Of a stretch of 64,000 bases of DNA, positions 17,662 to 26,874 are shown one piece after another. Position 1 is the first letter of the stretch; every line of letters begins with the position of its first letter. Both the position numbers and the translations under genes were made by a program. The notes below the pieces were generated by a model. The model was not told the DNA's origin and searched no databases. It worked only from the letters and a program-made list of their open reading frames with translations. The stretch is taken from NCBI GenBank assembly GCA_963798805.1, contig CAWCVC010000011.1, positions 434,001-498,000 of the forward strand, written 5' to 3'. The stretch comes from CAVZCK01 sp963798805. GTDB taxonomy: Bacteria > Pseudomonadota > Alphaproteobacteria > Rhizobiales > Rhodomicrobiaceae.

Positions 17662-19146
17662 ATGCTGCTCAACAAACTGAAAGCCTTGCTGTTCGCGGGC
17701 GCGGCGGCTGCAATCGGGTGCTTGCCTGGGACAGCATCGGCGGGCCAGTTCGATGGTGTGACGGTGAACATCATGACCTTCACCGGACCGCAGATCGCCG
17801 AGCCCCTGCAGCGGCGCGCGCCCGATTTCGAGAAGCTGACCGGCGCCAAGGTCAACGTCATCACCGTGCCGTTCTCCGATCTCTACACCAAGCTGCTCAC
17901 CGACTGGTCCAGCGGCACCAATTCGATCGACGCGGCGGTCTTCGCGCCACAATGGATGGTGGACTATATATCCGGCGGCTTCATCGAGGATCTGACTGGC
18001 CGCCTCGCCAACGACAAGGCGATCGAGGAAAACGACGTCGCCCCGTTTTTCCGCGACTTCTCGCAGAAATATGACGGCAAGGTCTACATGCTGACCTTGG
18101 ACGGCGACTTCCACATGCTGTACTACCGTTCCGACATCTTTAAGCAGAACGGTCTCAAGGTGCCTGAGACCTGGGACGACTATCTCGCCGCCGCCAAAGC
18201 GCTCAATGGCAAGGACCTGAATGGCGACGGCACGCCGGATTACGGTTCCTGCATCTCCAAGAAGCGCAATGCCCAGGCCTATTGGTTCGTCACCTCGATC
18301 GCCGGCGGCTTCATCCAGTCCAAGGGCACCAGCCAGGGCGTTTTCTTCGACACCCGCAATATGAAGCCGCTCGTCAACAATGAAGCGTTCGGCAAGGCGC
18401 TCGACATCCTGAACGAGACGACGAAATACGGGCCGCCGAACGAGATCAATCTCGACGTCGGCGATACGCGGAGCCTGTTCACCTCCGGCCGCTGCGCGCT
18501 GTCGATCGATTGGGGGGATATCGGCACGCTGGCCATCGACCCGGCCACGTCGAAGGTCATCGACAAGGTCGGCTCGTCCATCCTGCCCGGCTCGAAAGAG
18601 GTGCTGAACCGCGACACGGGCAAGCTCGAGCCCTGCAACGCGAAAAACTGCCCCTATGCGGTGAACGGCGTCAACCACGCGCCTTATTCCGCCTTCGGCG
18701 GCTGGGGCGGTGGCATCAACGCCAAGGCCAGCGGCAAAGTCAAGGACGCCGCTTACGCCTTCTTCTCCTATATGTCGCAGCCGGCGCAGTCGAATGTCGA
18801 CGTAACCATCGGCAAGACCGGCTTCAATCCCTATCGCATCTCGCAGTTCAAGGATCTGTCGAACTGGACCAAGGCGGGGATGAGCGAAGCTGCGGCGAAG
18901 GATTATCTCGGTGCCATTGAGGCAAGCCTCAACAGTCCGAACATGATCCTCGACTTGCGCATTCCACAGAACCAGAAATACCAGCAGGTGGTGCTGGATG
19001 AGGCGGTCTCGCGCTTCCTGTCAGGTCAGATCGACAAGGCCGCCGCGATGAAGACGATCGAGGACGGCTGGAACGACCTCAACGACCAGATCGGCAAGCA
19101 ACAGCAGCTTCAGATTTACAAGGCGACCCTCGGCGTCCAGCGATAA
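17662..19146 (+). CDS. Sugar ABC transporter substrate-binding protein (family 1)
   Basis: This 494-residue periplasmic protein starts after GGGAGGA. Residues 1-27 form a Sec signal peptide cleaved after TASA. The mature chain has the family 1 sugar-binding pattern: FEKLTGAKVNVITVPFSDLYTKLLTDWSSG near the N-terminus, and PETWDDYLAAAKALNGKDLNGDG in the middle. It is longer than a typical maltose-type protein. The two permeases and the ATPase follow directly, so it delivers the substrate for this importer. The dehydrogenase and lactonase downstream suggest an aldose substrate. Confidence 0.9.
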   Translation: MLLNKLKALLFAGAAAAIGCLPGTASAGQFDGVTVNIMTFTGPQIAEPLQRRAPDFEKLTGAKVNVITVPFSDLYTKLLTDWSSGTNSIDAAVFAPQWMVDYISGGFIEDLTGRLANDKAIEENDVAPFFRDFSQKYDGKVYMLTLDGDFHMLYYRSDIFKQNGLKVPETWDDYLAAAKALNGKDLNGDGTPDYGSCISKKRNAQAYWFVTSIAGGFIQSKGTSQGVFFDTRNMKPLVNNEAFGKALDILNETTKYGPPNEINLDVGDTRSLFTSGRCALSIDWGDIGTLAIDPATSKVIDKVGSSILPGSKEVLNRDTGKLEPCNAKNCPYAVNGVNHAPYSAFGGWGGGINAKASGKVKDAAYAFFSYMSQPAQSNVDVTIGKTGFNPYRISQFKDLSNWTKAGMSEAAAKDYLGAIEASLNSPNMILDLRIPQNQKYQQVVLDEAVSRFLSGQIDKAAAMKTIEDGWNDLNDQIGKQQQLQIYKATLGVQR

Positions 19147-19260
19147 TCGAGGGTTGGCTCCGGCGGGAGAGATGGTCTGCCGCCGGGGCCAGCCGAGCCT
19201 GCTGCGGGGTATTGCAGCGGCGGACCCGATCTGATCAATGGCGGAGCGCCCGGATCCGAC

Positions 19261-20418
19261 ATGACCACCGCCACCATAAGCACTGACCTGCGGAAGAGGC
19301 ACGCACCCAGCAGCCTCGCCGAATGGCTCGACCGCCATTCCGGACCGCTGATGGTGCTGCCGGCTGTGCTGACGGTGCTGGCCTTCGCGATCTTTCCGCT
19401 GATCGTGTCGGCCTATCTGTCCGTCGTCCGCTTCGCGCTGGCGCCGGGCGGCTTCAAGCTCACCTTCGTCGGCCTCTACCATTACCGGCGTATCCTCGTC
19501 GGCACGCAGCAATATCACCTGCTCGGGACTTTCGGGCGCTTCGGCTTCCTCGAATGGTCGGCCGCTGGGGCGATCGCTGCAGCACTGCTTTACTGGCTCG
19601 TGCGCTATGTGCGCTCGCCGCACCTCACTCTCATCGGCCTGATCGGCCGCCTGATCTCGGCAAGCGTCGCGCTCGGCGTCGCTTGGCTCGGCGTTGCTAC
19701 GCTTGCCGCGAGCGGCGGTTTCCCCGGCTCGGTCGTCACGACACTGATCTACGTGGTCGGCGGCGTGGCTGCTCAGTTCCTGCTCGGTCTCGGGCTCGCC
19801 TTGCTCTGTGCCCAGCCGATCCGTGGACGCAATATTTTCCGGCTGATCTTCTTCATGCCGCTGATGATCACGCCGGTCGGCATTGCCTATATGTTCCGGA
19901 TGCTCGCCGATATGGATAAGGGACCGCTGGCGCCGCTGCGCTTCGCGCTGCATCTCGGCGAGTTCGCCTGGGCGACCGATCCCTGGCTCGCCCGGCTGAT
20001 CGTCATGATCGGTGATACCTGGCAATGGACGCCCTTCATGTTCATCGTGCTTCTCGCCGCAATCGAGAACCAGCCGCGCGAGCAACTCGAAGCGGCGACC
20101 ATGGACGGCGCCAATGGCTGGGAGCTGTTCCGCGACATCACCTGGCCGGCCATTGCGCCGGCGGCCGCGACCATCGTCCTGATCCGCCTCATCGAAGCGT
20201 TCAAGATTGTCGATCTGCCGAACGTCCTCACCAATGGCGGGCCTGGCACAGCGACGGAGTCGCTGACACTGCACGCCTTCATCGCCTGGCGGACGCAGCA
20301 GCTCGGGGAGTCCGCCGCCATCGGCTATGTGCTGCTCTTTCTCGTCGCGGTCACTTGCGTGTCGTTCTTCAATTTCTTCGTCCAGCGGACGCGCGCTCAC
20401 GAATTGGAGGCGCGTTAG
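19261..20418 (+). CDS. Sugar ABC transporter permease (MalF/UgpA type)
   Basis: This 385-residue membrane protein has the EAA loop in EQLEAATMDGANGWELFRDITWPAIAPA, which contacts the ATPase. TM segments include LPAVLTVLAFAIFPLIVSAYL and the MPLMITPVGIAYMF region. It is longer than most MalF/UgpA permeases because an extra hydrophobic region with two predicted TM segments lies at about residues 90-165. It pairs with the second permease at 20579 to form the channel. A repeat-bearing gap of 160 bp separates the two permease genes. Confidence 0.88.
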   Translation: MTTATISTDLRKRHAPSSLAEWLDRHSGPLMVLPAVLTVLAFAIFPLIVSAYLSVVRFALAPGGFKLTFVGLYHYRRILVGTQQYHLLGTFGRFGFLEWSAAGAIAAALLYWLVRYVRSPHLTLIGLIGRLISASVALGVAWLGVATLAASGGFPGSVVTTLIYVVGGVAAQFLLGLGLALLCAQPIRGRNIFRLIFFMPLMITPVGIAYMFRMLADMDKGPLAPLRFALHLGEFAWATDPWLARLIVMIGDTWQWTPFMFIVLLAAIENQPREQLEAATMDGANGWELFRDITWPAIAPAAATIVLIRLIEAFKIVDLPNVLTNGGPGTATESLTLHAFIAWRTQQLGESAAIGYVLLFLVAVTCVSFFNFFVQRTRAHELEAR

Positions 20419-20448
20419 AGATGGCCTCAGCATCGCCTATTCCCCGCC

Positions 20449-20554
20449 GTCGTCCCGCAAGCCCGAAGAGCTGTCCGGGATCCATTGGCTTACCGGCGAG
20501 CGCGCACCTCGCCGTCACACGAGTAGGCCCTGGCTCTGACGGCCGGGGCGACGA
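20449..20554 (+). repeat. Bipartite palindromic intergenic repeat, copy A
   Basis: This 106-bp element fills most of the gap between the two permease genes. It starts GTCGTCCCG, has a first imperfect stem ending TCCGGGATCC, an unpaired middle, and a second stem ending GGCCGGGGCGACGA. Copies at 22790-22896 (inverted) and 33988-34083 share both ends and the two-stem plan. It lies inside an operon, so it would be transcribed. Confidence 0.75.
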
Positions 20555-20578
20555 GATGAGCTCCAAGCCGAGGACGGC

Positions 20579-21643
20579 ATGACCGAATCGCCGACCACCA
20601 CCCCGAGGGGCATCTGGAAATGGCTGTTCGAGCCGCGCGACATCCGCTCCCAGGCGCCCGCCGCAAAGGTCCTGACCTACACCGTGCTCGTCCTCTGGGC
20701 CTTCATCGTCCTCTTCCCGCTCTATTGGCTGGCGATCACCTCGCTCAAATTGCCGATCCAGGTCGATGACGGCCCGGACTACCTCCCCTTCATCGACTTT
20801 CAGCCCTCGCTTCATGCCTGGCGGTACATCCTGGTGGATCTGGGGAACGACACGCTGCGGCCCTACATCAATTCGCTCATCATCGCCTCGGTCAGCACGG
20901 CGCTGGCCGTGCTGTTCGGAGCGATGGCCGCCTATGCTCTCGTGCGGGTGCGCTTCGAGGTGAAACTGGCGAGCATCGCCGCCTTCATCCTCATGTTGAT
21001 GCTGGTCGTCGCCGCCGTGAGCCTCGGCGGCATCCCCTGGCCGATCGCAGCGGCGTCCGGCGCGGCGCTGTTCCTGCTCATCGTCACCGGCTTCAACCGC
21101 CGCTTCAAACGGGCGGTCGGCAATAACGACATTCTCTTCTGGTTCATCTCCAACCGCATCCTGCCGCCGGTCGTCGTTGTCCTGCCGATCTATGTGATGT
21201 TCCAGCGGGTTCACCTGCTCGACACGCATGCGGCACTGATCGTCACCTATCTCGCGGTCAACCTGCCGATCGTCGTCTGGCTGATGCGCGATTTCTTCGC
21301 CGCCGTGCCGATCGACCTGGAGGAATCCGCCGAGATCGACGGCGCCTCGAGGCAGCGCATCTTCTGGACCATCGTGCTGCCGCTTACCAAGCCCGGCCTC
21401 GTCGCCACCTCACTCCTGGTCTTCATTCTGGCCTGGAATGAATATCTTCTGGCGCTCTTTCTTTCCACGGTGAACGCGCAGACAATGCCGCTGCTGATCG
21501 CCGCTCAGAACGCCACTCGCGGCCCGCAATGGTGGTATATGTCGGTGCTGATCCTCCTGATGATCGCGCCGGTCGTCATCCTCTCCCTCCTCCTGCAGAA
21601 GCAGATCGCACGCGGCCTCCTGGTCGGCGCGGTCAAGGGTTAG
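20579..21643 (+). CDS. Sugar ABC transporter permease (MalG/UgpE type)
   Basis: This 354-residue inner-membrane protein has the MalG-type EAA loop (DLEESAEIDGASRQRIFWTIVLPLTKPGLVA) followed by a C-terminal TM segment and a short tail. An additional hydrophobic region (IAAFILMLMLVVAAVSLGGIPWP, then AASGAALFLLIVTGF) makes it longer than typical MalG proteins, parallel to the extra segments in its partner permease. The ATG at 20579 directly follows the repeat-containing gap. The ATPase gene starts four bases after its stop, so the two are co-translated. Confidence 0.9.
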   Translation: MTESPTTTPRGIWKWLFEPRDIRSQAPAAKVLTYTVLVLWAFIVLFPLYWLAITSLKLPIQVDDGPDYLPFIDFQPSLHAWRYILVDLGNDTLRPYINSLIIASVSTALAVLFGAMAAYALVRVRFEVKLASIAAFILMLMLVVAAVSLGGIPWPIAAASGAALFLLIVTGFNRRFKRAVGNNDILFWFISNRILPPVVVVLPIYVMFQRVHLLDTHAALIVTYLAVNLPIVVWLMRDFFAAVPIDLEESAEIDGASRQRIFWTIVLPLTKPGLVATSLLVFILAWNEYLLALFLSTVNAQTMPLLIAAQNATRGPQWWYMSVLILLMIAPVVILSLLLQKQIARGLLVGAVKG

Positions 21644-21647
21644 CGAC

Positions 21648-22703
21648 ATGCGCGTCACGCTCAGCGATATCCGCAAGTCCTTCGGCGCTCTGGAGGTGGT
21701 CAAGGGCCTCAATCTCAGCGTCGAAGACGGCGAATTCCTGGTCCTGCTCGGACCGTCCGGCTGCGGGAAGACGACGGCGCTGAGGATGATAGCCGGCCTC
21801 GAAAGCGTGACCAGCGGCAACATCCGCATCGGCGAGCGCGACGTCACCTACGTTCTGCCGAAATATCGTGATGTCGCCATGGTCTTCCAATCCTACGCGC
21901 TCTATCCGCATATGAGCGTGGCCGAGAACATCGGCTATCCACTCAAGCTGCGCAGGCTGGCGCGCGCCAACATCCGTTCGCAGGTCGAGGCGGCGGCGGC
22001 CAAGGTCGATCTCGTTCCTTATCTCGACCGCTATCCGAGGCAGCTATCCGGCGGCCAGCGCCAGCGCGTAGCGCTCGCGCGGGCGATGGTGCGCACGCCA
22101 AGCCTCTTCCTCATGGACGAACCGCTCTCCAATCTCGATGCCAAGCTGCGCGGGCACATGCGCGCGGAGCTGAAGCATCTGCAACGCGAGCTGGGTACCA
22201 CGACGATCTACGTCACTCACGACCAGATCGAGGCGATGACGCTGGCTCATCGCGTGGCCGTGATGAATGCCGGCATCGTGCAGCAGATCGATACGCCGCG
22301 CGAGATCTATGAAAACCCGGCCAATCTTTTCGTCGCCGGCTTCATGGGGTCTCCGTCGATGAATTTTATCCCGGGAGACATCGAGGACGGACATTTCGTC
22401 TGCGCGCAAGGCAAGGTGGCCGCCGGCCGAATGGCGCCGCGCCGGGGCGTGACGCTCGGCTTCCGGCCGGAGGACGCACGCATCGCGGAGCCGGGCGGCG
22501 GCGCGCAGTTCGCAGCGACGGTCTATTCGACCGAGATGACCGGCAATGAGACGATCGTGACCTGCTCGCTGGCGAAACAGTTAATTCTGGTCAAGGCCGA
22601 CAAGGATTACGACGCGCCGATCAATGCGCCGGTCCATGTGGCGATCGATCCGGCGAAGATCTGCCTGTTCGACAGTCAGTCGGGCGAGCGGCTACGGGCC
22701 TAA
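21648..22703 (+). CDS. Sugar ABC transporter ATP-binding protein (UgpC/MsmK type)
   Basis: This 351-residue ATPase has Walker A GPSGCGKTT near residue 37, the Q-loop in VFQSYALYPHMSV, signature LSGGQRQR, Walker B LFLMDEPLSNLD and the switch histidine in VTHDQIEAM. The C-terminal 110 residues form the TOBE/OB regulatory domain typical of CUT1 importers (LGFRPEDARI). It energises the importer formed with the genes at 17662, 19261 and 20579. A 265-bp gap with an inverted copy of the palindromic repeat separates it from the aldo/keto reductase. Confidence 0.93.
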   Translation: MRVTLSDIRKSFGALEVVKGLNLSVEDGEFLVLLGPSGCGKTTALRMIAGLESVTSGNIRIGERDVTYVLPKYRDVAMVFQSYALYPHMSVAENIGYPLKLRRLARANIRSQVEAAAAKVDLVPYLDRYPRQLSGGQRQRVALARAMVRTPSLFLMDEPLSNLDAKLRGHMRAELKHLQRELGTTTIYVTHDQIEAMTLAHRVAVMNAGIVQQIDTPREIYENPANLFVAGFMGSPSMNFIPGDIEDGHFVCAQGKVAAGRMAPRRGVTLGFRPEDARIAEPGGGAQFAATVYSTEMTGNETIVTCSLAKQLILVKADKDYDAPINAPVHVAIDPAKICLFDSQSGERLRA

Positions 22704-22789
22704 CCAAGTATGGTCATGCGTCATGCCGTGCAACGAAAACCCGACTCTACTCTTCCTGATGGAGGTCTCTGCGAAACGCCGAGTCCTCT

Positions 22790-22896
22790 TCGTCGCCCCG
22801 GCCATCGAGCCGGGGCCCATTGGCCTCACCGCGCGGCACGAGCGCACTGATATTGCGATTGGATCCCGGATCGGCCTGACGGCCGTCCGGGACGAC
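22790..22896 (-). repeat. Bipartite palindromic intergenic repeat, copy B (inverted)
   Basis: Read on the minus strand, this 107-bp element begins GTCGTCCCGGAC, has a stem closing at GATCCGGGATCC, and ends in a second stem finishing GGCCGGGGCGACGA. It therefore matches copy A in both ends and spacing. It lies between the ATPase and aldo/keto reductase genes. The remainder of the 265-bp gap holds no gene. Confidence 0.75.
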
Positions 22897-22968
22897 ATCT
22901 TTATTGTGGCGTACGCTTTTCGCGGAGGTCTCGCATGGGGCGGGTGAGAACAGCGTAACCTGCGGAGC

Positions 22969-24009
22969 ATGGATGATCAGATGAAAACACGGCATTGGGA
23001 CCGCCTCGGCAATGGCGGCCTGACGTTTACCGAGCTCGGCTGCGGCTCCGCCCCGCTCGGCAATCTCTATTATGCCATCAGCGATGACGAGGCGCACGCC
23101 ACGCTCGAGGCCGCCTGGGACGCGGGGATGCGCTATTACGACACCGCGCCACAATATGGGCTGGGCAATGCCGAGCGCCGCATGGGAAGCTTCCTGCGGA
23201 TGAAGGACCGTTCGGCCTATGTGCTCTCGACCAAGGTGGGCCGCCTGCTGGCGCTGACCTCGCCGGAGGAACGCCTCGGCATCGGCAAATGGTTCGAGGT
23301 TCCTTCGCGCAAAGAAGTCTACGACTATTCCTATGACGGCGTGATGCGCTCGATCGAATTCTCGCTGGAGCGGACCGGGCTCGACCGCTTTGATATTCTT
23401 TATGCGCACGATCTCGACGTATTCACCCACGGCTCCAAGGCGACGCGCAATCACCATATCGACGCGTTCATGTCGAGCGGCTACAAGGCGTGCCTCGCCA
23501 TGCGCGAGCAAGGCGTGGTCAAGGCGATCGGCGCCGGCGTCAATGAGTGGCAGGCGGCGAAGATGATGGCCGAGCGCGGCGACATGGACCTGTTCCTGCT
23601 CGCCGGTCGCTACACGCTGCTGGAGCAGGAGCCGCTCGACAGCTTCCTGCCCTTCTGCGTCGGGCGCGGCATCGGCATTGTCCTCGGCGGGATCTTCAAT
23701 TCCGGCATTCTGGCGACGGGGCCGGTCGATGGCGCCTGGTACAATTACAATCCGGCTCCGCCGGACATTCTCGACCGTGTGCGCAGGCTGCAGGCGGTCT
23801 GCCAGCGTCACGGCGTCCGCCTGATCGATGCAGCGCTGCAATTCCCGCTGGCACATCCGGCGATCGTCTCGATCCTCGTCGGCGCCAAGCATCCGGCCGA
23901 AGCGCGCGCCTCGCTGGAATTGCTGAACGCGAAAATCCCGCCGGCGCTGTGGGACGATCTGAAAGCGGAAGGCCTCGTCAAAGCGAATGCACCGGTTCCG
24001 GTATCATGA
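22969..24009 (+). CDS. Aldo/keto reductase, probable aldose 1-dehydrogenase
   Basis: This 346-residue protein has the AKR barrel: DAGMRYYDTAPQYGLGNAERRMG holds the catalytic Asp and Tyr, STKVGRLL the Lys, and LYAHDLD the active-site His region. The subgroup with an N-terminal LGCGSAPLGNLY and a TAPQYGLG motif includes L-fucose and D-threo-aldose 1-dehydrogenases, which oxidise aldoses to 1,5-lactones with NAD(P). The adjacent lactonase strongly supports that direction. The ATG at 22969 has GGAG very close; an in-frame ATG at 22981 is an alternative start. Its stop overlaps the lactonase start as ATGA. Confidence 0.87.
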   Translation: MDDQMKTRHWDRLGNGGLTFTELGCGSAPLGNLYYAISDDEAHATLEAAWDAGMRYYDTAPQYGLGNAERRMGSFLRMKDRSAYVLSTKVGRLLALTSPEERLGIGKWFEVPSRKEVYDYSYDGVMRSIEFSLERTGLDRFDILYAHDLDVFTHGSKATRNHHIDAFMSSGYKACLAMREQGVVKAIGAGVNEWQAAKMMAERGDMDLFLLAGRYTLLEQEPLDSFLPFCVGRGIGIVLGGIFNSGILATGPVDGAWYNYNPAPPDILDRVRRLQAVCQRHGVRLIDAALQFPLAHPAIVSILVGAKHPAEARASLELLNAKIPPALWDDLKAEGLVKANAPVPVS

Positions 24010-24854
24010 TCGTCGACTCCCACCACCATCTCTGGAATCCGCTGCGCGGCGATTATGGCTGGATGCCAGCGGACGACCCGATCTTGTCCCGTCCCTACCG
24101 GCTCGCCGAAGCCGAAGCGATGTTCCGCGCTCACGGCGTCGGTCAGAGCGTCATCGTTCAGGCCGCACCAACCATCGCCGAGACGGAATATATGCTCGGC
24201 ATCGCCGACAGCTCCGACATCATCGCCGGTGTCGTGGGCTGGATCGACTTTGAAAACCCGCAAGATCGCCGCCAGTTGGAGCGGCTGTCGAAGCATCCGA
24301 AATTCCGCTCGGTCCGTCCGATGGTGCAGGACATCGCCGATGATGACTGGCTGCTGCGCCCCGATATCCGTTGGGCGTTCGACGCCGTGCGCGATCTCGA
24401 TCTTGCCTTCGATGCGCTCGGTTTTCCGCGCCACGCACTGCGCTTTCTCGAGGTTTTCCAGCGCTATCCCGAGATGCGCGTCGTCATAGACCATTGCCTC
24501 AAGCCGGTTATCCGCAACGGTGAGTTCGACGGCTGGGCGCGCAGCATGGAGCGCCTCGCGAGCGAGACGTCGGCTCTGGTCAAGCTGTCTGGATTGGTCA
24601 CGGAAGCCGGAGCGGACTGTTCCGCAGCAACGCTGAAGCCCTATGTCGATCATGTGCTGGCGAGCTTCGGTCCGCGGCGAGTCATGTGGGGGTCCGACTG
24701 GCCGGTCTGCCGGCTGAAGGCCGAATATGCCGACTGGCTTGCATCCGCCGAAGCCCTGACGAGCCATCTGAGTGCCGACGATCAGACGGCGCTGTTCAAG
24801 GACAACGCGCAAAGCTTTTACCAGCTGCTGCCCGATGGAGCGCAACCGAACTGA
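24006..24854 (+). CDS. Sugar-lactone hydrolase of the amidohydrolase_2 family
   Basis: This 282-residue TIM-barrel protein begins MIVDSHHHLWNP, the metal-binding strand of the amidohydrolase superfamily. It ends with MWGSDWPVCRL, the conserved Asp strand. VVIDHCLKP is the internal histidine strand. This branch includes L-fucono-1,5-lactonase and 2-pyrone-4,6-dicarboxylate lactonase. Placed directly behind an aldose dehydrogenase, it should hydrolyse the resulting lactone to the aldonic acid. The ATG overlaps the reductase stop by four bases. No dehydratase or aldolase follows here, so the pathway must be completed by genes elsewhere. Confidence 0.87.
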   Translation: MIVDSHHHLWNPLRGDYGWMPADDPILSRPYRLAEAEAMFRAHGVGQSVIVQAAPTIAETEYMLGIADSSDIIAGVVGWIDFENPQDRRQLERLSKHPKFRSVRPMVQDIADDDWLLRPDIRWAFDAVRDLDLAFDALGFPRHALRFLEVFQRYPEMRVVIDHCLKPVIRNGEFDGWARSMERLASETSALVKLSGLVTEAGADCSAATLKPYVDHVLASFGPRRVMWGSDWPVCRLKAEYADWLASAEALTSHLSADDQTALFKDNAQSFYQLLPDGAQPN

Positions 24855-24878
24855 CCGGAGAGCATCGTATCGGATAAG

Positions 24879-24986
24879 TTAGCCTGTACGGCGCGGTTGC
24901 ACCTCGGCGATAATGTCGTCGCCTGCGTCGATCAGCTTACGGCAGGTGCCGCCGGTGCGAAACGGCGTCGCAATGTGGGCTGTCAT
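24879..24986 (-). CDS. Possible 35-residue small protein coupled to the ABC ATPase gene
   Basis: An ATG at 24986 overlaps the ATPase stop codon as ATGA and opens a 35-codon frame (MTAHIATPFRTGGTCRKLI, then an acidic-basic end). It is last in the exporter transcription unit. The four-base overlap is the same arrangement seen between the adaptor and permease genes of this unit, which argues for translation. I recognise no family, and a chance frame of this size is quite possible. Confidence 0.35.
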   Translation of the reverse strand: MTAHIATPFRTGGTCRKLIDAGDDIIAEVQPRRTG

Positions 24987-25726
24987 TTTATCGCAGCACC
25001 TTCCAATTGGACGCGGCTTCCGGCGGCAACGCCATCTTCAAGACGACCGTCACGCAGCCGGAAGATGTGGTCGAACCGGTCCAGGATCATTTCATCGTGG
25101 GTCACGACGATAATGGCCGCGCTCTGTTCGACCGCGATGCGGCGCAACAGATCCATCACCACGCGGGCGCGCTGGGAATCGAGCGGCGCGGTCGGCTCGT
25201 CGGCAAGGATGATGCGCGGCCGATTGGCGAGCGCGCGTGCGATCGCGACGCGCTGCGCCTCGCCGCCCGAAAGCTGGGCAGGCATGGCGTGCTTGCGATG
25301 GCCGACATCGAGATAGTTGAGCAGATCGATTGAGCGGCTCCGCGCCTCCGCCGAGCCGTAACCGGCCAGATTGAGCACCACCGCGACATTGTCGGTGCCG
25401 TCGAGAAAGGGCAGCAGATTGGGGAACTGAAAAATAAAACCGACCTTATCGAGCCGCAGACGGCGCAAATCGGCCTTGAGCCAGCGATCGTCATAGACAA
25501 GCTCGCCGTCGAGCGTGAGTCGGCCGCCGCTCGGCTCCATGATGCAGGCGATGCAATTGAGCAGCGTGGTCTTGCCCGAGCCGCTCGGTCCCATCAACCC
25601 GACGACCTGGCCCGGATAGACCTCCATATCGATGCCGATGAGCGCATTGACCCGAGCGCTCCCCTTGCCGAAGTGCTTGGAGAGATGCTCGACGCGCACG
25701 ACCGGCTGGCTGTCAGTCTCCGCCAT
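24983..25726 (-). CDS. ABC exporter ATP-binding protein (MacB/LolD/DevA type)
   Basis: This 247-residue ATPase has Walker A GPSGSGKTT, Q-loop FQFPNLLPFLDGTDNVAV, signature LSGGEAQR, Walker B IILADEPTAPLD and H-loop VTHDEMIL. The FxN-type Q-loop and length match the MacB/LolD/DevA subgroup, which works with FtsX-like permeases and moves substrates by mechanotransmission rather than through a channel. The permease gene ends two bases before its start. Together with the HlyD-like adaptor it forms a complete three-gene exporter. Confidence 0.92.
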   Translation of the reverse strand: MAETDSQPVVRVEHLSKHFGKGSARVNALIGIDMEVYPGQVVGLMGPSGSGKTTLLNCIACIMEPSGGRLTLDGELVYDDRWLKADLRRLRLDKVGFIFQFPNLLPFLDGTDNVAVVLNLAGYGSAEARSRSIDLLNYLDVGHRKHAMPAQLSGGEAQRVAIARALANRPRIILADEPTAPLDSQRARVVMDLLRRIAVEQSAAIIVVTHDEMILDRFDHIFRLRDGRLEDGVAAGSRVQLEGAAIK

Positions 25727-25728
25727 GG

Positions 25729-26874
25729 CTATCCTGTCCCTGCCAGCGCTTCCGCCGGATCAACCTTGAGCGCCAGCCGGATGCCGAGTGTACTGGCCGC
25801 CAGGCAGACCACGATGGTAATGACGAAGACGACGGTGACGCTTGTCGGATCGAGCACGAGCCGGCGCGGAAAGTAAGGCTGGAAGATGAGCACCAGCGCG
25901 AGCCCGGTAAAATAGCCGAACAGTCCCATCGACAGCGCCTGCTGGACGATGAGGCCGATGATGGTCCGGTCCGGCGCGCCGACGAATTTGAGGGTAGCGA
26001 TCGAGCGCACCTTGTCCATGGTCAGTGTGTAGATGATCAGGGCAATGATCACCGCCGACACGATCACCAGGAGCACCATGATCATCATCTGCTGACTGCG
26101 GGCTTTCTCGATCACGAATTTGCTGAGCAGCGTTTCCTGCTGCGCCTGGGTGAGCGTGGTGAGATGCTTCCAGCGTGACAGCGCTCCGGCAACTTCCTTG
26201 ATCGGCACATAGGACGACACCTTGGCAATGACCGCATTAATCTGATTGCTGGTCTCCTGTGCCCCTCCGCGTGCGAGCTCACGTCGCTCGGCTGGTGGCG
26301 CGAGCTCGAATTGCAGCGCCTGCGCGTCGCGCAAGGTGATATAGCCGACGGGATCGCCCGACGAGGTGACCTCATTGCGCATCAGGCCGACGACGGTGAA
26401 TTTATGACTGTGGGTGCCAAGCGGCACTTCCTGGCCGAGCGCAAGGTGCGCCGAGCGGTCGACGATCATTTCATAATGATCGCGCAGGATTTCGCGGCCC
26501 GCCGCGAGCTTGCGCGGACCGCCAGGCCGCCCCGGCTCGAAGCCGGTCAGGAAGAGCCGAAGCGGCTTGCCGTTGAGTTCGGTCTGCACCGACTGATAGG
26601 TGACGGCGCCGGCGCGCTCGATACCATAGACGCGGCTGACCAGTTCGCGCGTATCGCCTGGAATGCGCGAGGACTCGGCGAACGGTCCGTTGGTGCCGGC
26701 CTCCACGACCCATAGGTCGGCATTGGCAGCGCGGGCCTGCCGCAGCGCATCGTCGATCAGGCCGCCATAAACGCCGGTGATCATGATGACGATGCCGAGC
26801 AAGAGACTCAGCCCGAAATTGGTCAGCACAAAGCGCAGCAGATTGTGCTTGATATCGCGGTAAGCCAGATTCAT
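25729..26874 (-). CDS. ABC exporter permease, FtsX/MacB-like (DevC type)
   Basis: This 381-residue protein has one N-terminal TM segment (FVLTNFGLSLLLGIVIMITG) and a large periplasmic domain of about 220 residues. A C-terminal trio of TM segments follows (MIMVLLVIVSAVIIALIIYTL; LSMGLFGYFTGLALVLIF; VVFVITIVVCLAASTL). DKVRSIATLKFVGA and LKVDPAEAL are the hallmark cytosolic motifs of FtsX-type permeases. This is the four-TM layout of MacB and DevC. The ATG at 26874 overlaps the adaptor stop as ATGA. The exported substrate is unknown. Confidence 0.9.
   Translation of the reverse strand: MNLAYRDIKHNLLRFVLTNFGLSLLLGIVIMITGVYGGLIDDALRQARAANADLWVVEAGTNGPFAESSRIPGDTRELVSRVYGIERAGAVTYQSVQTELNGKPLRLFLTGFEPGRPGGPRKLAAGREILRDHYEMIVDRSAHLALGQEVPLGTHSHKFTVVGLMRNEVTSSGDPVGYITLRDAQALQFELAPPAERRELARGGAQETSNQINAVIAKVSSYVPIKEVAGALSRWKHLTTLTQAQQETLLSKFVIEKARSQQMMIMVLLVIVSAVIIALIIYTLTMDKVRSIATLKFVGAPDRTIIGLIVQQALSMGLFGYFTGLALVLIFQPYFPRRLVLDPTSVTVVFVITIVVCLAASTLGIRLALKVDPAEALAGTG

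Noticed and set aside
19021..20433. Leftward open frame of 470 codons opposite the first permease
   Set aside because: Its translation is a low-complexity Arg/Asp/Glu/His mix, the mirror of a hydrophobic permease reading frame.
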